Below are positions 8,757 to 16,101 of a DNA stretch of 33,882 bases, in pieces. The number at the start of each line of letters is the position of its first letter. Within the stretch, counting starts at the first letter, position 1. The notes under the pieces are model-generated. The model had not been told where the DNA came from and did no database searches. It saw only the letters and a list, made by a program, of their open reading frames with translations. The position numbers and the translations under genes are program-made. The DNA comes from Terriglobia bacterium (GTDB lineage: Bacteria > Acidobacteriota > Terriglobia > UBA7540): NCBI GenBank assembly GCA_030040995.1, contig JASHOS010000310.1, positions 1 through 33,882 of the forward strand, given 5' to 3'.

Positions 8757-10124
8757 CTAAAATACAAACCACGCAATCAAGTACACCGAATTATTGGCCG
8801 AGGCATTCCGCCCTGACCCGTCGTAGTTGACGCTCAGACCGTTGAACTTTAAATAGCCTGTGTATTGCACTCCTAACTGAATGTTCTGCAGCGGCCAATA
8901 GGAAAAATTCAGGATATACCCGTCCGACCTCGGATTGCCTGTGGAGCTGCCACTTACGGGCGAGGGCGCGTAAAGCGTGGAATCGCTGGTTCCCGTGGTA
9001 TTGAATGGTCCCGCGGCAAAGGCGAACCGGTTTCCGAGGTGATACACGGCGTCAAGGTGCTCGAAGTTAAGATCGTGCGGAGCGAAGGCGACGCTCCTGG
9101 CGGCGAGCGCACCCAGCAGATTTGAGCTTTCGTGGATATAGTCGCCGTGTACCGTCAACAAATCGTGACGGGATTCCCAGGGAAGGGTGTGCTCCCACTG
9201 GAAATCCGCGGCGAGGTCGGTTAAGTAGTCGCGGGGGCCGACTACCGCGTTGGGCGTCGAAGCCAAATGCATTCCGTAAGTGCCGATCTCCAGATAATTA
9301 TTGCCGTGCGTTTGCTGCCACGCCACCCGCCAATAGGGCGCGAGCCCTTGGATGTTTGTTCCAAAGCCCGTGCCGGGATTGGGCTGAGCGCCGCCCAAGT
9401 GTGCGGAGCGATAGATGAAGCCAGCGGCGTAGAGATGCTGATCGAACATGGTGTAGCCGCCGATCCCTGCCACGTCTTGAGCCAGGCCGCCATTGAGGAT
9501 AGGCGTTGCGACCGGTGTCGGCACCGCATCCGGAGCGACCCAGGGATAACCCCACGCCGGAGTGTCGTTCCAGAGATCTTCCACCCCCGGATTATTGTTC
9601 AAGTCGATTCCGTACACGAAATCCTTGTCGAAAAGTTTTCTGTCTCGGGCCCAGCGGATGTCGGTATTGTCCCAGCTGAAATGATCCGCCTGATCCTCGT
9701 AGGTAACCTGGATGAAACCGCCAACGTGGTCTCCTATGGCGCCTGCCAAAAACAGGCTGGCGCTTTGAGGCAGTTCAAAACTTCCATTCTGGGTGCCGGG
9801 CTGCGGCTTCTGTGTTTCCGTGTTGGAGATGGTGAACTGAGCCGAAAGGGGCAATTCGCTGAGCAGGCTGAGCGGCGCGCTTGCGTGACCGGGCTTGGAG
9901 TCGATCGTTTTCAAACTGCGGAGCGCGTAGCCGTTCAATTTGAATTGGCGCCCCAGCGGAGTTAACTCGGGGATCGTGGTGTGGCAGGCGCTGCAGGCCA
10001 GTCCGGTCTGCCGCGCAAAACTGGGAACCGCGTCCGCCCGCGTTGCACGGAATAGCAACCCCACGAAGCTACAGGAAAAAGGTATAAGCAAGAGAAAGCA
10101 GAATAGCTTTGGCTTGGAGCTCAT
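8757..10124 (-). CDS. Outer-membrane monoheme cytochrome-porin fusion (Cyc2-like)
   Basis: The 455-residue precursor has a signal peptide (about 1-32, ending TRADA) followed at once by a short cytochrome region, VPSFARQTGLACSACH, with one heme-c motif C44-S-A-C47-H48. It continues PELTPLGRQFKLNGY (52-66). The remainder is rich in alternating hydrophobic/aromatic strands and ends in YLIAWFVF, a C-terminal aromatic typical of outer-membrane beta barrels. This plan (one N-terminal heme, PxFARQTG leader, FGRxFKxxGY segment, then a porin barrel) is that of Cyc2, the outer-membrane iron oxidase, and its wider cytochrome-porin family. Family members are also common in organisms not known to oxidise iron, so a role in moving electrons across the outer membrane is inferred. 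The ATG follows AAGGAAG. No other electron-transfer gene is adjacent. Confidence 0.78.
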   Translation of the reverse strand: MSSKPKLFCFLLLIPFSCSFVGLLFRATRADAVPSFARQTGLACSACHTTIPELTPLGRQFKLNGYALRSLKTIDSKPGHASAPLSLLSELPLSAQFTISNTETQKPQPGTQNGSFELPQSASLFLAGAIGDHVGGFIQVTYEDQADHFSWDNTDIRWARDRKLFDKDFVYGIDLNNNPGVEDLWNDTPAWGYPWVAPDAVPTPVATPILNGGLAQDVAGIGGYTMFDQHLYAAGFIYRSAHLGGAQPNPGTGFGTNIQGLAPYWRVAWQQTHGNNYLEIGTYGMHLASTPNAVVGPRDYLTDLAADFQWEHTLPWESRHDLLTVHGDYIHESSNLLGALAARSVAFAPHDLNFEHLDAVYHLGNRFAFAAGPFNTTGTSDSTLYAPSPVSGSSTGNPRSDGYILNFSYWPLQNIQLGVQYTGYLKFNGLSVNYDGSGRNASANNSVYLIAWFVF

Positions 10125-10236
10125 GAACTTCCTTCGGGAACGCGGCTGCGTGTGACTTATTAGAGATCAACCGACCCCAGGGAAGTACCTTATTCGAAGA
10201 GCTCCAGGGACTTGTCCAGGCCTGGTAATAATTCCG

Positions 10237-10595
10237 TCAAATCATTTCAATGTATTTTTCATCACGCGGCCAACTCAGCCAACTAAGAAACGCCCTCGCC
10301 AAGTGCAGCCACTTGTGAGAAGCTAAGTCAAATAACATCAGCTCGCCGGGGTCAGCCGTGAGGGCGGCATGGAGCGTCTGTCGGACGACGGCCGGCGGGA
10401 AAACAGCCCCTCGGACCAAGGGGCCGGAGAAACCTGCTGAGTGGTTAGATCAAGCTGGTAGATTGCACCCTATTCGGCGGTGCCGCCGCCGACCCACCGT
10501 GCGCCTCCGAACACCAGCACGCTTCGATTCGGTAACCAGTTGGGATCCTGAGTGAACAACCAGATTGGAGCTTCGTCGATTACATTTTTACACAT
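10237..10595 (-). pseudogene. Decayed PD40/TolB-like beta-propeller gene fragment
   Basis: Reading the minus strand and allowing frame changes gives fragments of a PD40 (WD40-like, TolB-type) propeller. The first open frame, from about 10595, includes APIWLFTQDPNWLPN and VLVFGGARWVGGGTAE and stops at a TAG (10470-10472). Past that stop, in the same frame, comes the blade phrase AIYQLDLTTQQVS. After a frame change, ALTADPGELMLFDLASHKWL and FLSWLSWPRDEKYIEM follow, matching the usual 'LMLFDxxTxKW ... LSWSxDGKYI' pattern. An internal stop plus frameshift and missing ends mark it as dead. In Acidobacteria such propellers commonly sit at the C-terminus of winged-helix regulators or in secreted TolB-like proteins; which one this was cannot be said. 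Confidence 0.6.
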
Positions 10596-10835
10596 TGTTG
10601 GCGTAACGGTGACAAGCCACGCATGGCATCTTGCTATTCTGGCACCCGCCTGATTGCTCTGGACCTAGAGAATACAAGGAGATGCACACTGTGAATAAGC
10701 CCCTACGAGGAATCTATTTCGTTCTGACCTTCCTTTTTGTTTTCGGCGCGGATTTGGGCGGAATTTCGGGGTCCCGCCTTCCAAGCTCGGGTTGTGATAT
10801 GTTATTACTTCAATGGCCAGTTAAAGGAGGCTTTT

Positions 10836-11426
10836 ATGGTGAGGAAAATCTTTCTGGGGCTTGCGCTTTGTGCGCTGATTGGTGCACCCCTATTCGCAGC
10901 GCTCAAAACAGGCGATAAGGCGCCCGATTTCTCGGCACAGGCTTCGTTAGCCGGAAAAGAATTTACTTTCTCTCTAAAAGACGCGCTCAAAAAAGGTCCG
11001 GTGGTGCTCTACTTTTATCCATCTGCCTTTACCCAAGGCTGTGACCTTGAAGCGCATACATTTGCACAGGAGAAAGACAAATTCGATGCCGCCGGGGCGA
11101 CCGTTATCGGGGTATCGGCTGACAGCATCGCGCGACTCAATGCGTTCTCGGCAGACCCCAATTATTGTGCTGGAAAGTTTCCGGTAGCCTCCGATGCGGA
11201 CCTCAAGATTGCTATCGCCTACAATCTAACGACAATGACGTTCAAACCTGGCATGACAGATGTGCGCGGTGTCGCAATTAATCATGACTTTATCGAGCGC
11301 ACAACCTTCGTCATCGGTAAAGATGATAAGATCATCGCCACGTTTTCAACAAAGGACGACCATCTTAGGCCCGACGAGCATGTGGAGAAATCACTGGCGG
11401 TCGTGCAGCAGCTCGCCTCCAGATAG
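10836..11426 (+). CDS. Exported peroxiredoxin (AhpC/TSA, Bcp-like)
   Basis: The ATG at 10836 is chosen because AAAGGAGG lies six bases upstream; a longer in-frame start has no such site. The product is 196 residues with a signal peptide MVRKIFLGLALCALIGAPLF (1-20). The AhpC/TSA fold follows: GDKAPDFSAQASLAGKEFTF, then the catalytic strand VVLYFYPSAFTQGCDLEAHTF with peroxidatic Cys at C69, and IGVSADS. A second Cys at 111 (NYCAGKF) could act in resolution. Replacement of the usual GCT by GCD after the Cys is a small deviation. It would reduce peroxides outside the cytoplasm. It is transcribed away from the cytochrome-porin gene, with a dead propeller gene between them. Confidence 0.87.
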   Translation: MVRKIFLGLALCALIGAPLFAALKTGDKAPDFSAQASLAGKEFTFSLKDALKKGPVVLYFYPSAFTQGCDLEAHTFAQEKDKFDAAGATVIGVSADSIARLNAFSADPNYCAGKFPVASDADLKIAIAYNLTTMTFKPGMTDVRGVAINHDFIERTTFVIGKDDKIIATFSTKDDHLRPDEHVEKSLAVVQQLASR

Positions 11427-11556
11427 CGCGGCTAGATGTTCTATGACCTGAGTGACGGTCGCTATCAACAGGAAGCAAGTTAGCCTGTACATTGGTTTCC
11501 TCCCTTGGGGGCATCCAATCTCCCCGACTTTACCTAAGAGGTTTGATCTCAGCGGG

Positions 11557-11657
11557 GTAGCGCAGACTTCGTGCTTTTCGAAGTCTGCGGCTTTTCCTTA
11601 CGGATTCACGTACAAGCCGCAGAGTTTCCAAAAGCGGGAGACTCTGCGCTACCTCAC
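11557..11657. repeat. Tandem-hairpin palindromic repeat, possibly terminating
   Basis: The segment begins GGTAGCGCAGA (11557-11567) and ends with its exact inverse near 11657. Inside are two stems. The first is perfect: GCAGACTTCG (11562-11571), a 7-base loop, CGAAGTCTGC (11579-11588), then GGCTTTTCC. The second pairs GCAGAGTTTCC with GGGAGACTCTGC with one bulge/mismatch. It sits between the convergent peroxiredoxin and DUF2252 genes, where a bidirectional terminator would be useful. A related TAGCGCAG element occurs at 23464-23703. Confidence 0.65.
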
Positions 11658-11664
11658 TCGCGTG

Positions 11665-12990
11665 CTAAGCGTGGGCGCGAGAGCTCGCCAGGACCCGTCC
11701 CGCACGAATGGCTTTAATGAACGAGCGGTAGTCGCGCTCGGTCTGGTCCGCATACACGCTCGCAAACCTCGCGATTGCGTCGTCGAACGCTTCTCCGCTT
11801 CCAAGGTAACCGGCAATTCGCGCGGGATCACCCGTGCGGGCGTGAGCGCGGGCTAGCACCCACCCGCAAAGTGTCACATACTCGAACCAATCCGCTTTCG
11901 TCATCCTTTCGATATTAATTTTCATGCGCATGTCGTGGAGCTGACGAAAATAGTAATCATGACCTCGATCGTCGCCGGTCCAGCCAAGGAATACATCGCT
12001 TGCGGACTGTAGCATTCGCTGCCCGGTAACCACACGCTGCCCCTGATTCGCGTATCTGCTCTTGCCGGCGTAGGGTTCGAGCACCGATCTCCGAGCCTCT
12101 TTGAATTGCAATAACAGGGGATCGTGCGGTCCTGCCATGAGCAATGTAACCGCGCAACGCGTCCCGACGCTGCCCACCCCCACCACCTTCCGCGCAACGT
12201 CGATCAGCTCGTAGCGGTCAAGAACGATACGGCGCTCTTCGGGTAGAGTCGTGCGATATCGGTGCAGCATTCGCCTTACTCGATTCCCAATCGCGGCGAT
12301 TTCAGGGGGGTGATAGATCAGCGGTGGGCGATCGGTGATTCGAGGCTGGCCATTCCGCACACAGGCGATCGTTGGCACTTCTCGTTGCGGTGTTGCGAGT
12401 GCGGCTTCGATCTCTCGTTTTCGCCATTGCTTTCTCGCTTCAGGCGTTGCTGCATTTTGAACGAAAAGGTCAGCGCTCAGATGCGAATACCAGACCTCGA
12501 GTGCGGTCATCTGAGCGTATTCGCGCATCCGTTTCCGATAGGAAGCGACGGCGGCGCGCGCCGCATCCGGGCCGCGGTCGCCCACGCTCGCCTGACGCAT
12601 TGCCAGCACGATGCTCGCAGCCAGACGCTTCACATCCCATTCCCAGGGTGCGGGAAGCGTCTCATCAAAGTCATTAATGTCGAAGACGAGCTGCCGCTCA
12701 GGAGTTCCAAAGCCGCCGAAATTTGCCACATGACAATCCCCACAAGCCTGCACGCGGATTCCGGTAATAGGCGTCGAGGCGAGGTCTGCCGCCATAAGAG
12801 CCGCCGCACCGCGAAAGAAAGCGAAGGGGGACTCGCGCATCCTGGCGTAACGAATCGGGAGGAGATGGAGTAACCTTCCCCGGTCCCATTCTTTCAGCAA
12901 CTCGATAGGATCCGGGCGATTCCCTCCGGGAGCCCATCGAGAATGGGCCGAACGCGGCGCCTTCTCGCGAAGCTTCTTGCCATCTGCCAT
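11665..12990 (-). CDS. DUF2252 family protein
   Basis: From the ATG at 12988-12990 the protein is 441 residues. This start is preferred over a GTG 54 bases upstream because AGGGA precedes it at good spacing. It matches DUF2252: an N-terminal WDRGRLLHLLPIRYARM segment, FAFFRGAAALMAADL, the hallmark GDCHVANFGGF, FDINDFDETLPAPWEWDVKRL, and later QGQRVVTGQRMLQSASDVFLG and DYYFRQLHDMRMK. The GDxHxxNF and DxNDFD blocks resemble the catalytic and metal-binding loops of aminoglycoside-phosphotransferase-like kinases, so a small-molecule kinase fold has been suggested for the family. No substrate is known. There is no signal peptide and no operon partner; the next gene upstream is more than 350 bases away. 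Confidence 0.85.
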   Translation of the reverse strand: MADGKKLREKAPRSAHSRWAPGGNRPDPIELLKEWDRGRLLHLLPIRYARMRESPFAFFRGAAALMAADLASTPITGIRVQACGDCHVANFGGFGTPERQLVFDINDFDETLPAPWEWDVKRLAASIVLAMRQASVGDRGPDAARAAVASYRKRMREYAQMTALEVWYSHLSADLFVQNAATPEARKQWRKREIEAALATPQREVPTIACVRNGQPRITDRPPLIYHPPEIAAIGNRVRRMLHRYRTTLPEERRIVLDRYELIDVARKVVGVGSVGTRCAVTLLMAGPHDPLLLQFKEARRSVLEPYAGKSRYANQGQRVVTGQRMLQSASDVFLGWTGDDRGHDYYFRQLHDMRMKINIERMTKADWFEYVTLCGWVLARAHARTGDPARIAGYLGSGEAFDDAIARFASVYADQTERDYRSFIKAIRAGRVLASSRAHA

Positions 12991-13356
12991 CTGATCCCTG
13001 ACGGTCAGGCGCAGCTTGTCTGGTCTTCCAGGAACGACTCTCACAATTTCTGGAGGAAATTCTCGTCTGAGGGTGCGGTTTTGTCAATGGAACGACATGG
13101 ATGGAACAACTTCGAGCCGATAAGATTCAAGCGAGCCAAATTCCTCCGGCGAGGTCCGGATATCAGCATAACCATGCTCAAACCGATTCCCGTAGCTCTC
13201 CTCCTGAAGAGAAAAATCCCAACTGAAGAAGAATAATGCTTCTCAGCTACCGAACTCAGAGGGGTAATTCAAAAGCTTGGCCGGTTGTTTCCGACAAACC
13301 GTCAACTTGGATTCGTGCGACAGACCTGCTGCCTCCCAGCCTCAACGTGCGGGCGG
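12991..13356. other. Intergenic stretch, nothing recognised
   Basis: The gap lies upstream of the DUF2252 gene and behind the stop of the next minus-strand gene. Short frames on both strands show no motif and no ribosome-binding site. It presumably holds the DUF2252 promoter, but no clear -35/-10 pair was found. Confidence 0.45.
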
Positions 13357-14304
13357 CTACCCTGCACCTCGACCGCCATTCCCGTCCGCCTGCGCCGCGG
13401 CCGGGCGAACATCCAAGAGGCGGGAGTCTGGCCAAGCCACCCATTCCTGCCTTGTTAGGCGCCGCCACTCATCGTTGCCCTTATGCAGCAGGTAATCATG
13501 TACCGCACTGTGGAAGGCGTGACTGCGGAAATCGTCCACGTTTTGCGCAGCGTCTTCTTTCGCCATCTCCGAGGCGTCACCTCCAAAAGTTGCGGCCCTC
13601 TGTTCTAACGCGGCGGCCCTGCTGATGATAGCCGGAACCGGCAGCCAGACCGAAGGCGCCGAGGAATTCCGGCGCCACCACCAGGATTGAAAGCGGTCCC
13701 AGATGCGGCGTATTCTTTCGGCGCGCCCGGGCGGCTGGATGTCAAAATAGGCAGCCTTTGGCAGTTCCTCCCTGAAATGCTCGCGCTCCACCTTCGGGCT
13801 GACCTTGAGCGTCAAACGCGGACTCAAATTCCGGTTCTTCAGACAGCCGACGATCCGCCTGGCTGTGAAGTCAGCGTTGCGCAAGCGCTGCGCATCATCT
13901 TCAAACGTCCCGTTAGCCACTTGCTCGAAACTGCGGTAGAGGAGTTCGATCCAGTAAAGCTCGTTCCAACCTAGGCAGTAAAACGCCGCAGGGTCCTTTT
14001 GGCCCAGGTCGTAGGCGAGCCGCCTATAGCTCATCGCAAAGCGTTGCCCGATGCCAGGTGTCATCGTGGGATCGTGTTCCGCTATTGCGACCTGTCTACG
14101 CAGAGCAGCGGAGTTGTGAACGAGTTCCTGGTACACGGACCTCCTCAGCCGCCTCCCTTCCAGCCACCGCTTGATCGGCTCCGCCACGGCGGCAGTGCAC
14201 ACCGCACTCACAACGGCGGTGATCATAATCTTTATCCATCCAATATCTTCGACCACGGTCCTAAACCAGGCATCCCCGGGGCACTGGCATTTCACACTGG
14301 GCAT
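13357..14304 (-). CDS. Membrane-anchored protein of unknown function
   Basis: A 315-residue frame with no family I recognise. A single hydrophobic segment, IKIMITAVVSAVCTAAVAEP (about 24-43), is followed by a basic stretch (KRWLEGRRLRR), as in an N-terminal anchor with the rest in the cytoplasm. The remaining 270 residues are charged and mostly helical, with Trp/Tyr-rich patches (CLGWNELYWIELLYRSF) and a basic run near 205-225. Start choice is uncertain: the ATG at 14304 has no good Shine-Dalgarno, and an internal Met at residue 27 (14224-14226) is also weak. Its C-terminal 20 residues are Ala/Gly-rich. It shares no operon with its neighbours. Confidence 0.6.
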   Translation of the reverse strand: MPSVKCQCPGDAWFRTVVEDIGWIKIMITAVVSAVCTAAVAEPIKRWLEGRRLRRSVYQELVHNSAALRRQVAIAEHDPTMTPGIGQRFAMSYRRLAYDLGQKDPAAFYCLGWNELYWIELLYRSFEQVANGTFEDDAQRLRNADFTARRIVGCLKNRNLSPRLTLKVSPKVEREHFREELPKAAYFDIQPPGRAERIRRIWDRFQSWWWRRNSSAPSVWLPVPAIISRAAALEQRAATFGGDASEMAKEDAAQNVDDFRSHAFHSAVHDYLLHKGNDEWRRLTRQEWVAWPDSRLLDVRPAAAQADGNGGRGAG

Positions 14305-14455
14305 TCTCAGATGATTCTACTCGATTCCGATGGAGAAGGCGCGTCGCCGGCGCTGTTGACTGGAGGTGACGTCACTTGGCCGTGTAACGGGCTAACCTGA
14401 AACTGGCCTGCAACTCGATTCCTTTCAATTTCCGCTCAAAAGTTGCTACGTCATA

Positions 14456-14602
14456 ATGCCTCAAGATCTTTGCCCGGGCCGAGTCTACGGGAGGAAGAGA
14501 GTTCAGCGTTACCGCTGTAACGACTGCCGCGCGACGTTCTCTAAAGCTCGCCAGAAGCCTTTAGGAAACCTGCATAGCATTCAAATCACGATGATGATGT
14601 GA
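14456..14602 (+). pseudogene. Transposase zinc-ribbon remnant (IS1-like N-terminus)
   Basis: A 48-codon frame carries CPGRVYGRKRVQRYRCNDCR followed by ATFSKARQKPLGNLHSIQI. This is the zinc-ribbon and linker found at the N-terminus of IS1-like/InsA-type transposases, where the pattern is CPxCG...QRYRCxDCxxTFS...RPLGxMR. Only C6 and the C21-x2-C24 pair remain; the first CxxC is reduced to a single Cys and nothing of the catalytic domain follows. The frame ends 15 bases before the restriction endonuclease. It is most likely a scar of an insertion sequence, although a small expressed zinc-binding peptide cannot be excluded. Confidence 0.6.
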
Positions 14603-14617
14603 TAACATGCGCGGTCT

Positions 14618-15208
14618 ATGCCCCTTGACTCGATTCCTCGGGCCATCCGCAACAAGTACCATATTGATGAGCGAGGGCACGCCTGTGCAATCCTGGCCAG
14701 TGACTACCGGAGTGAGTTTAGAGACATCATCGATTGCCTCGATGCCTTCGTGCTGAGAAAAAGCCACATCCTTACCCCCGGCGGGGGAAGGTCACCGATC
14801 CCAAGAGCGATTGATGGCTTTCTCGGCGAGCGCGGATGGCGCGAACGGTCGTTCGACATAAAAATAACCATCGACAAAAGACCAGTTCCAATTCCGACGC
14901 ACCATATCGACAACTTCAAAAATGAAGTCGGGCTAGAAGTTGAGTGGAACAACAAGACGGAGTTCTACGACCGCGACCTGAACAATTTCCGCTTGCTGAA
15001 GGAACTTCGTGTGCTTGCTGTCGGAGTGATGGTTACGCGCATGAGCGAGCTACAAAACCTTTTCAACCGGCTTGGCAAGGGTCAGTCTTATGGGGCGTCA
15101 ACTACCCACTGGGATAAGCTCATTCCAAAGGTAGACGGAGGGGGCGCGGGAGGATGCCCGTTGCTTTTGGTGGGGATGGGGATGAACTGCTACGATCCCC
15201 ATTCGTAG
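14618..15208 (+). CDS. BglII-like type II restriction endonuclease
   Basis: The 196-residue protein resembles the BglII endonuclease family, a PD-(D/E)xK-type fold. The core reads HHIDNFKNEVGLEVEWN, giving D98, E107 and E109, the same spacing as I recall for BglII active-site D84, E93 and Q95. This is followed by DRDLNNFRLLKELRVLAVGV (118-137), MVTRMSELQNLF and the late family block YGASTTHWDKLIPKVDGG with GGCPLLLVGM. In BglII relatives the DRDL...FR and YGASTTH blocks are strongly conserved. The protein appears complete. The ATG has no clear Shine-Dalgarno. Its 3' end overlaps the convergent adenine methyltransferase gene by 89 bases, making a restriction-modification pair. The recognition site cannot be read from sequence. 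Confidence 0.85.
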   Translation: MPLDSIPRAIRNKYHIDERGHACAILASDYRSEFRDIIDCLDAFVLRKSHILTPGGGRSPIPRAIDGFLGERGWRERSFDIKITIDKRPVPIPTHHIDNFKNEVGLEVEWNNKTEFYDRDLNNFRLLKELRVLAVGVMVTRMSELQNLFNRLGKGQSYGASTTHWDKLIPKVDGGGAGGCPLLLVGMGMNCYDPHS

Positions 15209-15806
15209 CCCAAGCGTAAGCCTTGTACGGAGGGGGTGCGTAGCTATCCACTTCGTCACCCCATTGGGTCCAGCCTTTCACACGTTCTCTGGCGAACAAT
15301 TCAAGGAAAGGCGCGGGGCTGCACGCCTCAATAATCGGGTAAACTTTATCAGGCTTCCGGGAGTGCTCTTGCTTGCGGGTGATCACAATGTTAACTTGCC
15401 GACGACCTGCGGCAAGCGTGCGAATGTGGCCCTTCACTCCGAATAACAGAAGCTCGGTCACGTTGCGGAAGTAGAAGCCAACGCCACGTCCATCGGGGCC
15501 ACCATCCTTGCGAACTTTGTACCAAACGATATTGGTCTTGTACGTGAATCCCCACGCCTTCATGACGCCAAGCGCCTCAGCCAAAAGAGCGTTTGGACAC
15601 CACAGGTACAGGTGGCTTTTCTCGGCTGCGATCTTACCGACCGGCAGAGCGGCTATTTGCTCGAATGACATTGTAGGGTAGCGGTGAAGCCGCTTGTGCT
15701 CCGGGGCCATCTTGCCGGTGCGGTTGGCGAATCGCCAGGGCGGGTCAATAAGGATCGTTCCGTACTGACCTCTGACCTGTACGAGAATAGATTGATCCGG
15801 GTTCAT
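15120..15806 (-). CDS. MT-A70 family adenine-N6 DNA methyltransferase
   Basis: A 228-residue MT-A70-family methyltransferase. The catalytic DPPW motif is at 21-24 (TILIDPPWRF). Family blocks follow: YPTMSFEQIAALPVGKIA (43-60), SHLYLWCPNALLAEAL (64-79), GFTYKTNIVWYKV (86-98), the GxGFYFRNVTELLLFGVKG SAM-pocket segment (110-126), and EHSRKPDKVYPIIE (147-160) leading to LELFARERVKGW. N6-adenine methylation at the cognate site would protect host DNA from the adjacent nuclease. The usual family C-terminus is near residue 185; the last 29 residues, rich in Ser and Pro, are encoded antisense to the endonuclease and are probably dispensable. The gene is convergent with the nuclease, so each needs its own promoter. 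Confidence 0.9.
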   Translation of the reverse strand: MNPDQSILVQVRGQYGTILIDPPWRFANRTGKMAPEHKRLHRYPTMSFEQIAALPVGKIAAEKSHLYLWCPNALLAEALGVMKAWGFTYKTNIVWYKVRKDGGPDGRGVGFYFRNVTELLLFGVKGHIRTLAAGRRQVNIVITRKQEHSRKPDKVYPIIEACSPAPFLELFARERVKGWTQWGDEVDSYAPPPYKAYAWATNGDRSSSSPSPPKATGILPRPLRLPLE

Positions 15807-15889
15807 TAGACGCCAGTTTATCAGAATACCGTTTCATCGCAAGCAGCTCTTTCAAGGGATTTCAAAACACTACCCGGCGCGGAAGCGGG

Positions 15890-15918
15890 TTGACAGCGGC
15901 GGCCCGGTCGTTTACTAT
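15890..15918 (+). promoter_or_regulatory. Sigma70-like promoter facing away from the methyltransferase
   Basis: TTGACA (15890-15895, perfect -35) is followed by 17 bases and TACTAT (15913-15918, four of six to -10). Predicted transcription would start near 15925 on the plus strand. The only downstream candidate is a 41-codon frame at 15976, or an untranslated RNA. Confidence 0.5.
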
Positions 15919-15975
15919 TACGTTAACAGGCACTCCTGCCTGTTCCAGCTCCCTCAATTAACCCGGAGCCCCCCT

Positions 15976-16101
15976 ATGTTGCTTTGGAAGTCGCAAACCG
16001 TCGCTCAGCATGCCGCCCTTCACACCCACCGCCACTCATCGGCCGGAGCCGATGCTTTCGCAATAGCGCGGAACGCCGGTTTTTGGCGATCCTGCCTCTA
16101 G
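15976..16101 (+). CDS. Possible 41-residue small protein
   Basis: A short frame begins with ATG seven bases after GGAG and lies about 50 bases below a good promoter. The peptide starts MLLWKSQTV and has a His-rich part (QHAALHTHRHSSAG). It has no helix-turn-helix, signal peptide or membrane segment, and I recognise no family. The combination of promoter, ribosome-binding site and ATG is the only support. It could also be chance within an RNA leader. Confidence 0.3.
   Translation: MLLWKSQTVAQHAALHTHRHSSAGADAFAIARNAGFWRSCL

Noticed and set aside
9267-9965. 232-codon plus-strand frame within the cytochrome-porin gene
   Set aside because: Antisense shadow of a gene with signal peptide, heme motif and barrel end; no motif of its own.
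12262-12873. 203-codon plus-strand frame opposite the DUF2252 gene
   Set aside because: Antisense shadow; the minus-strand protein has the GDCHVANFGG family motif.
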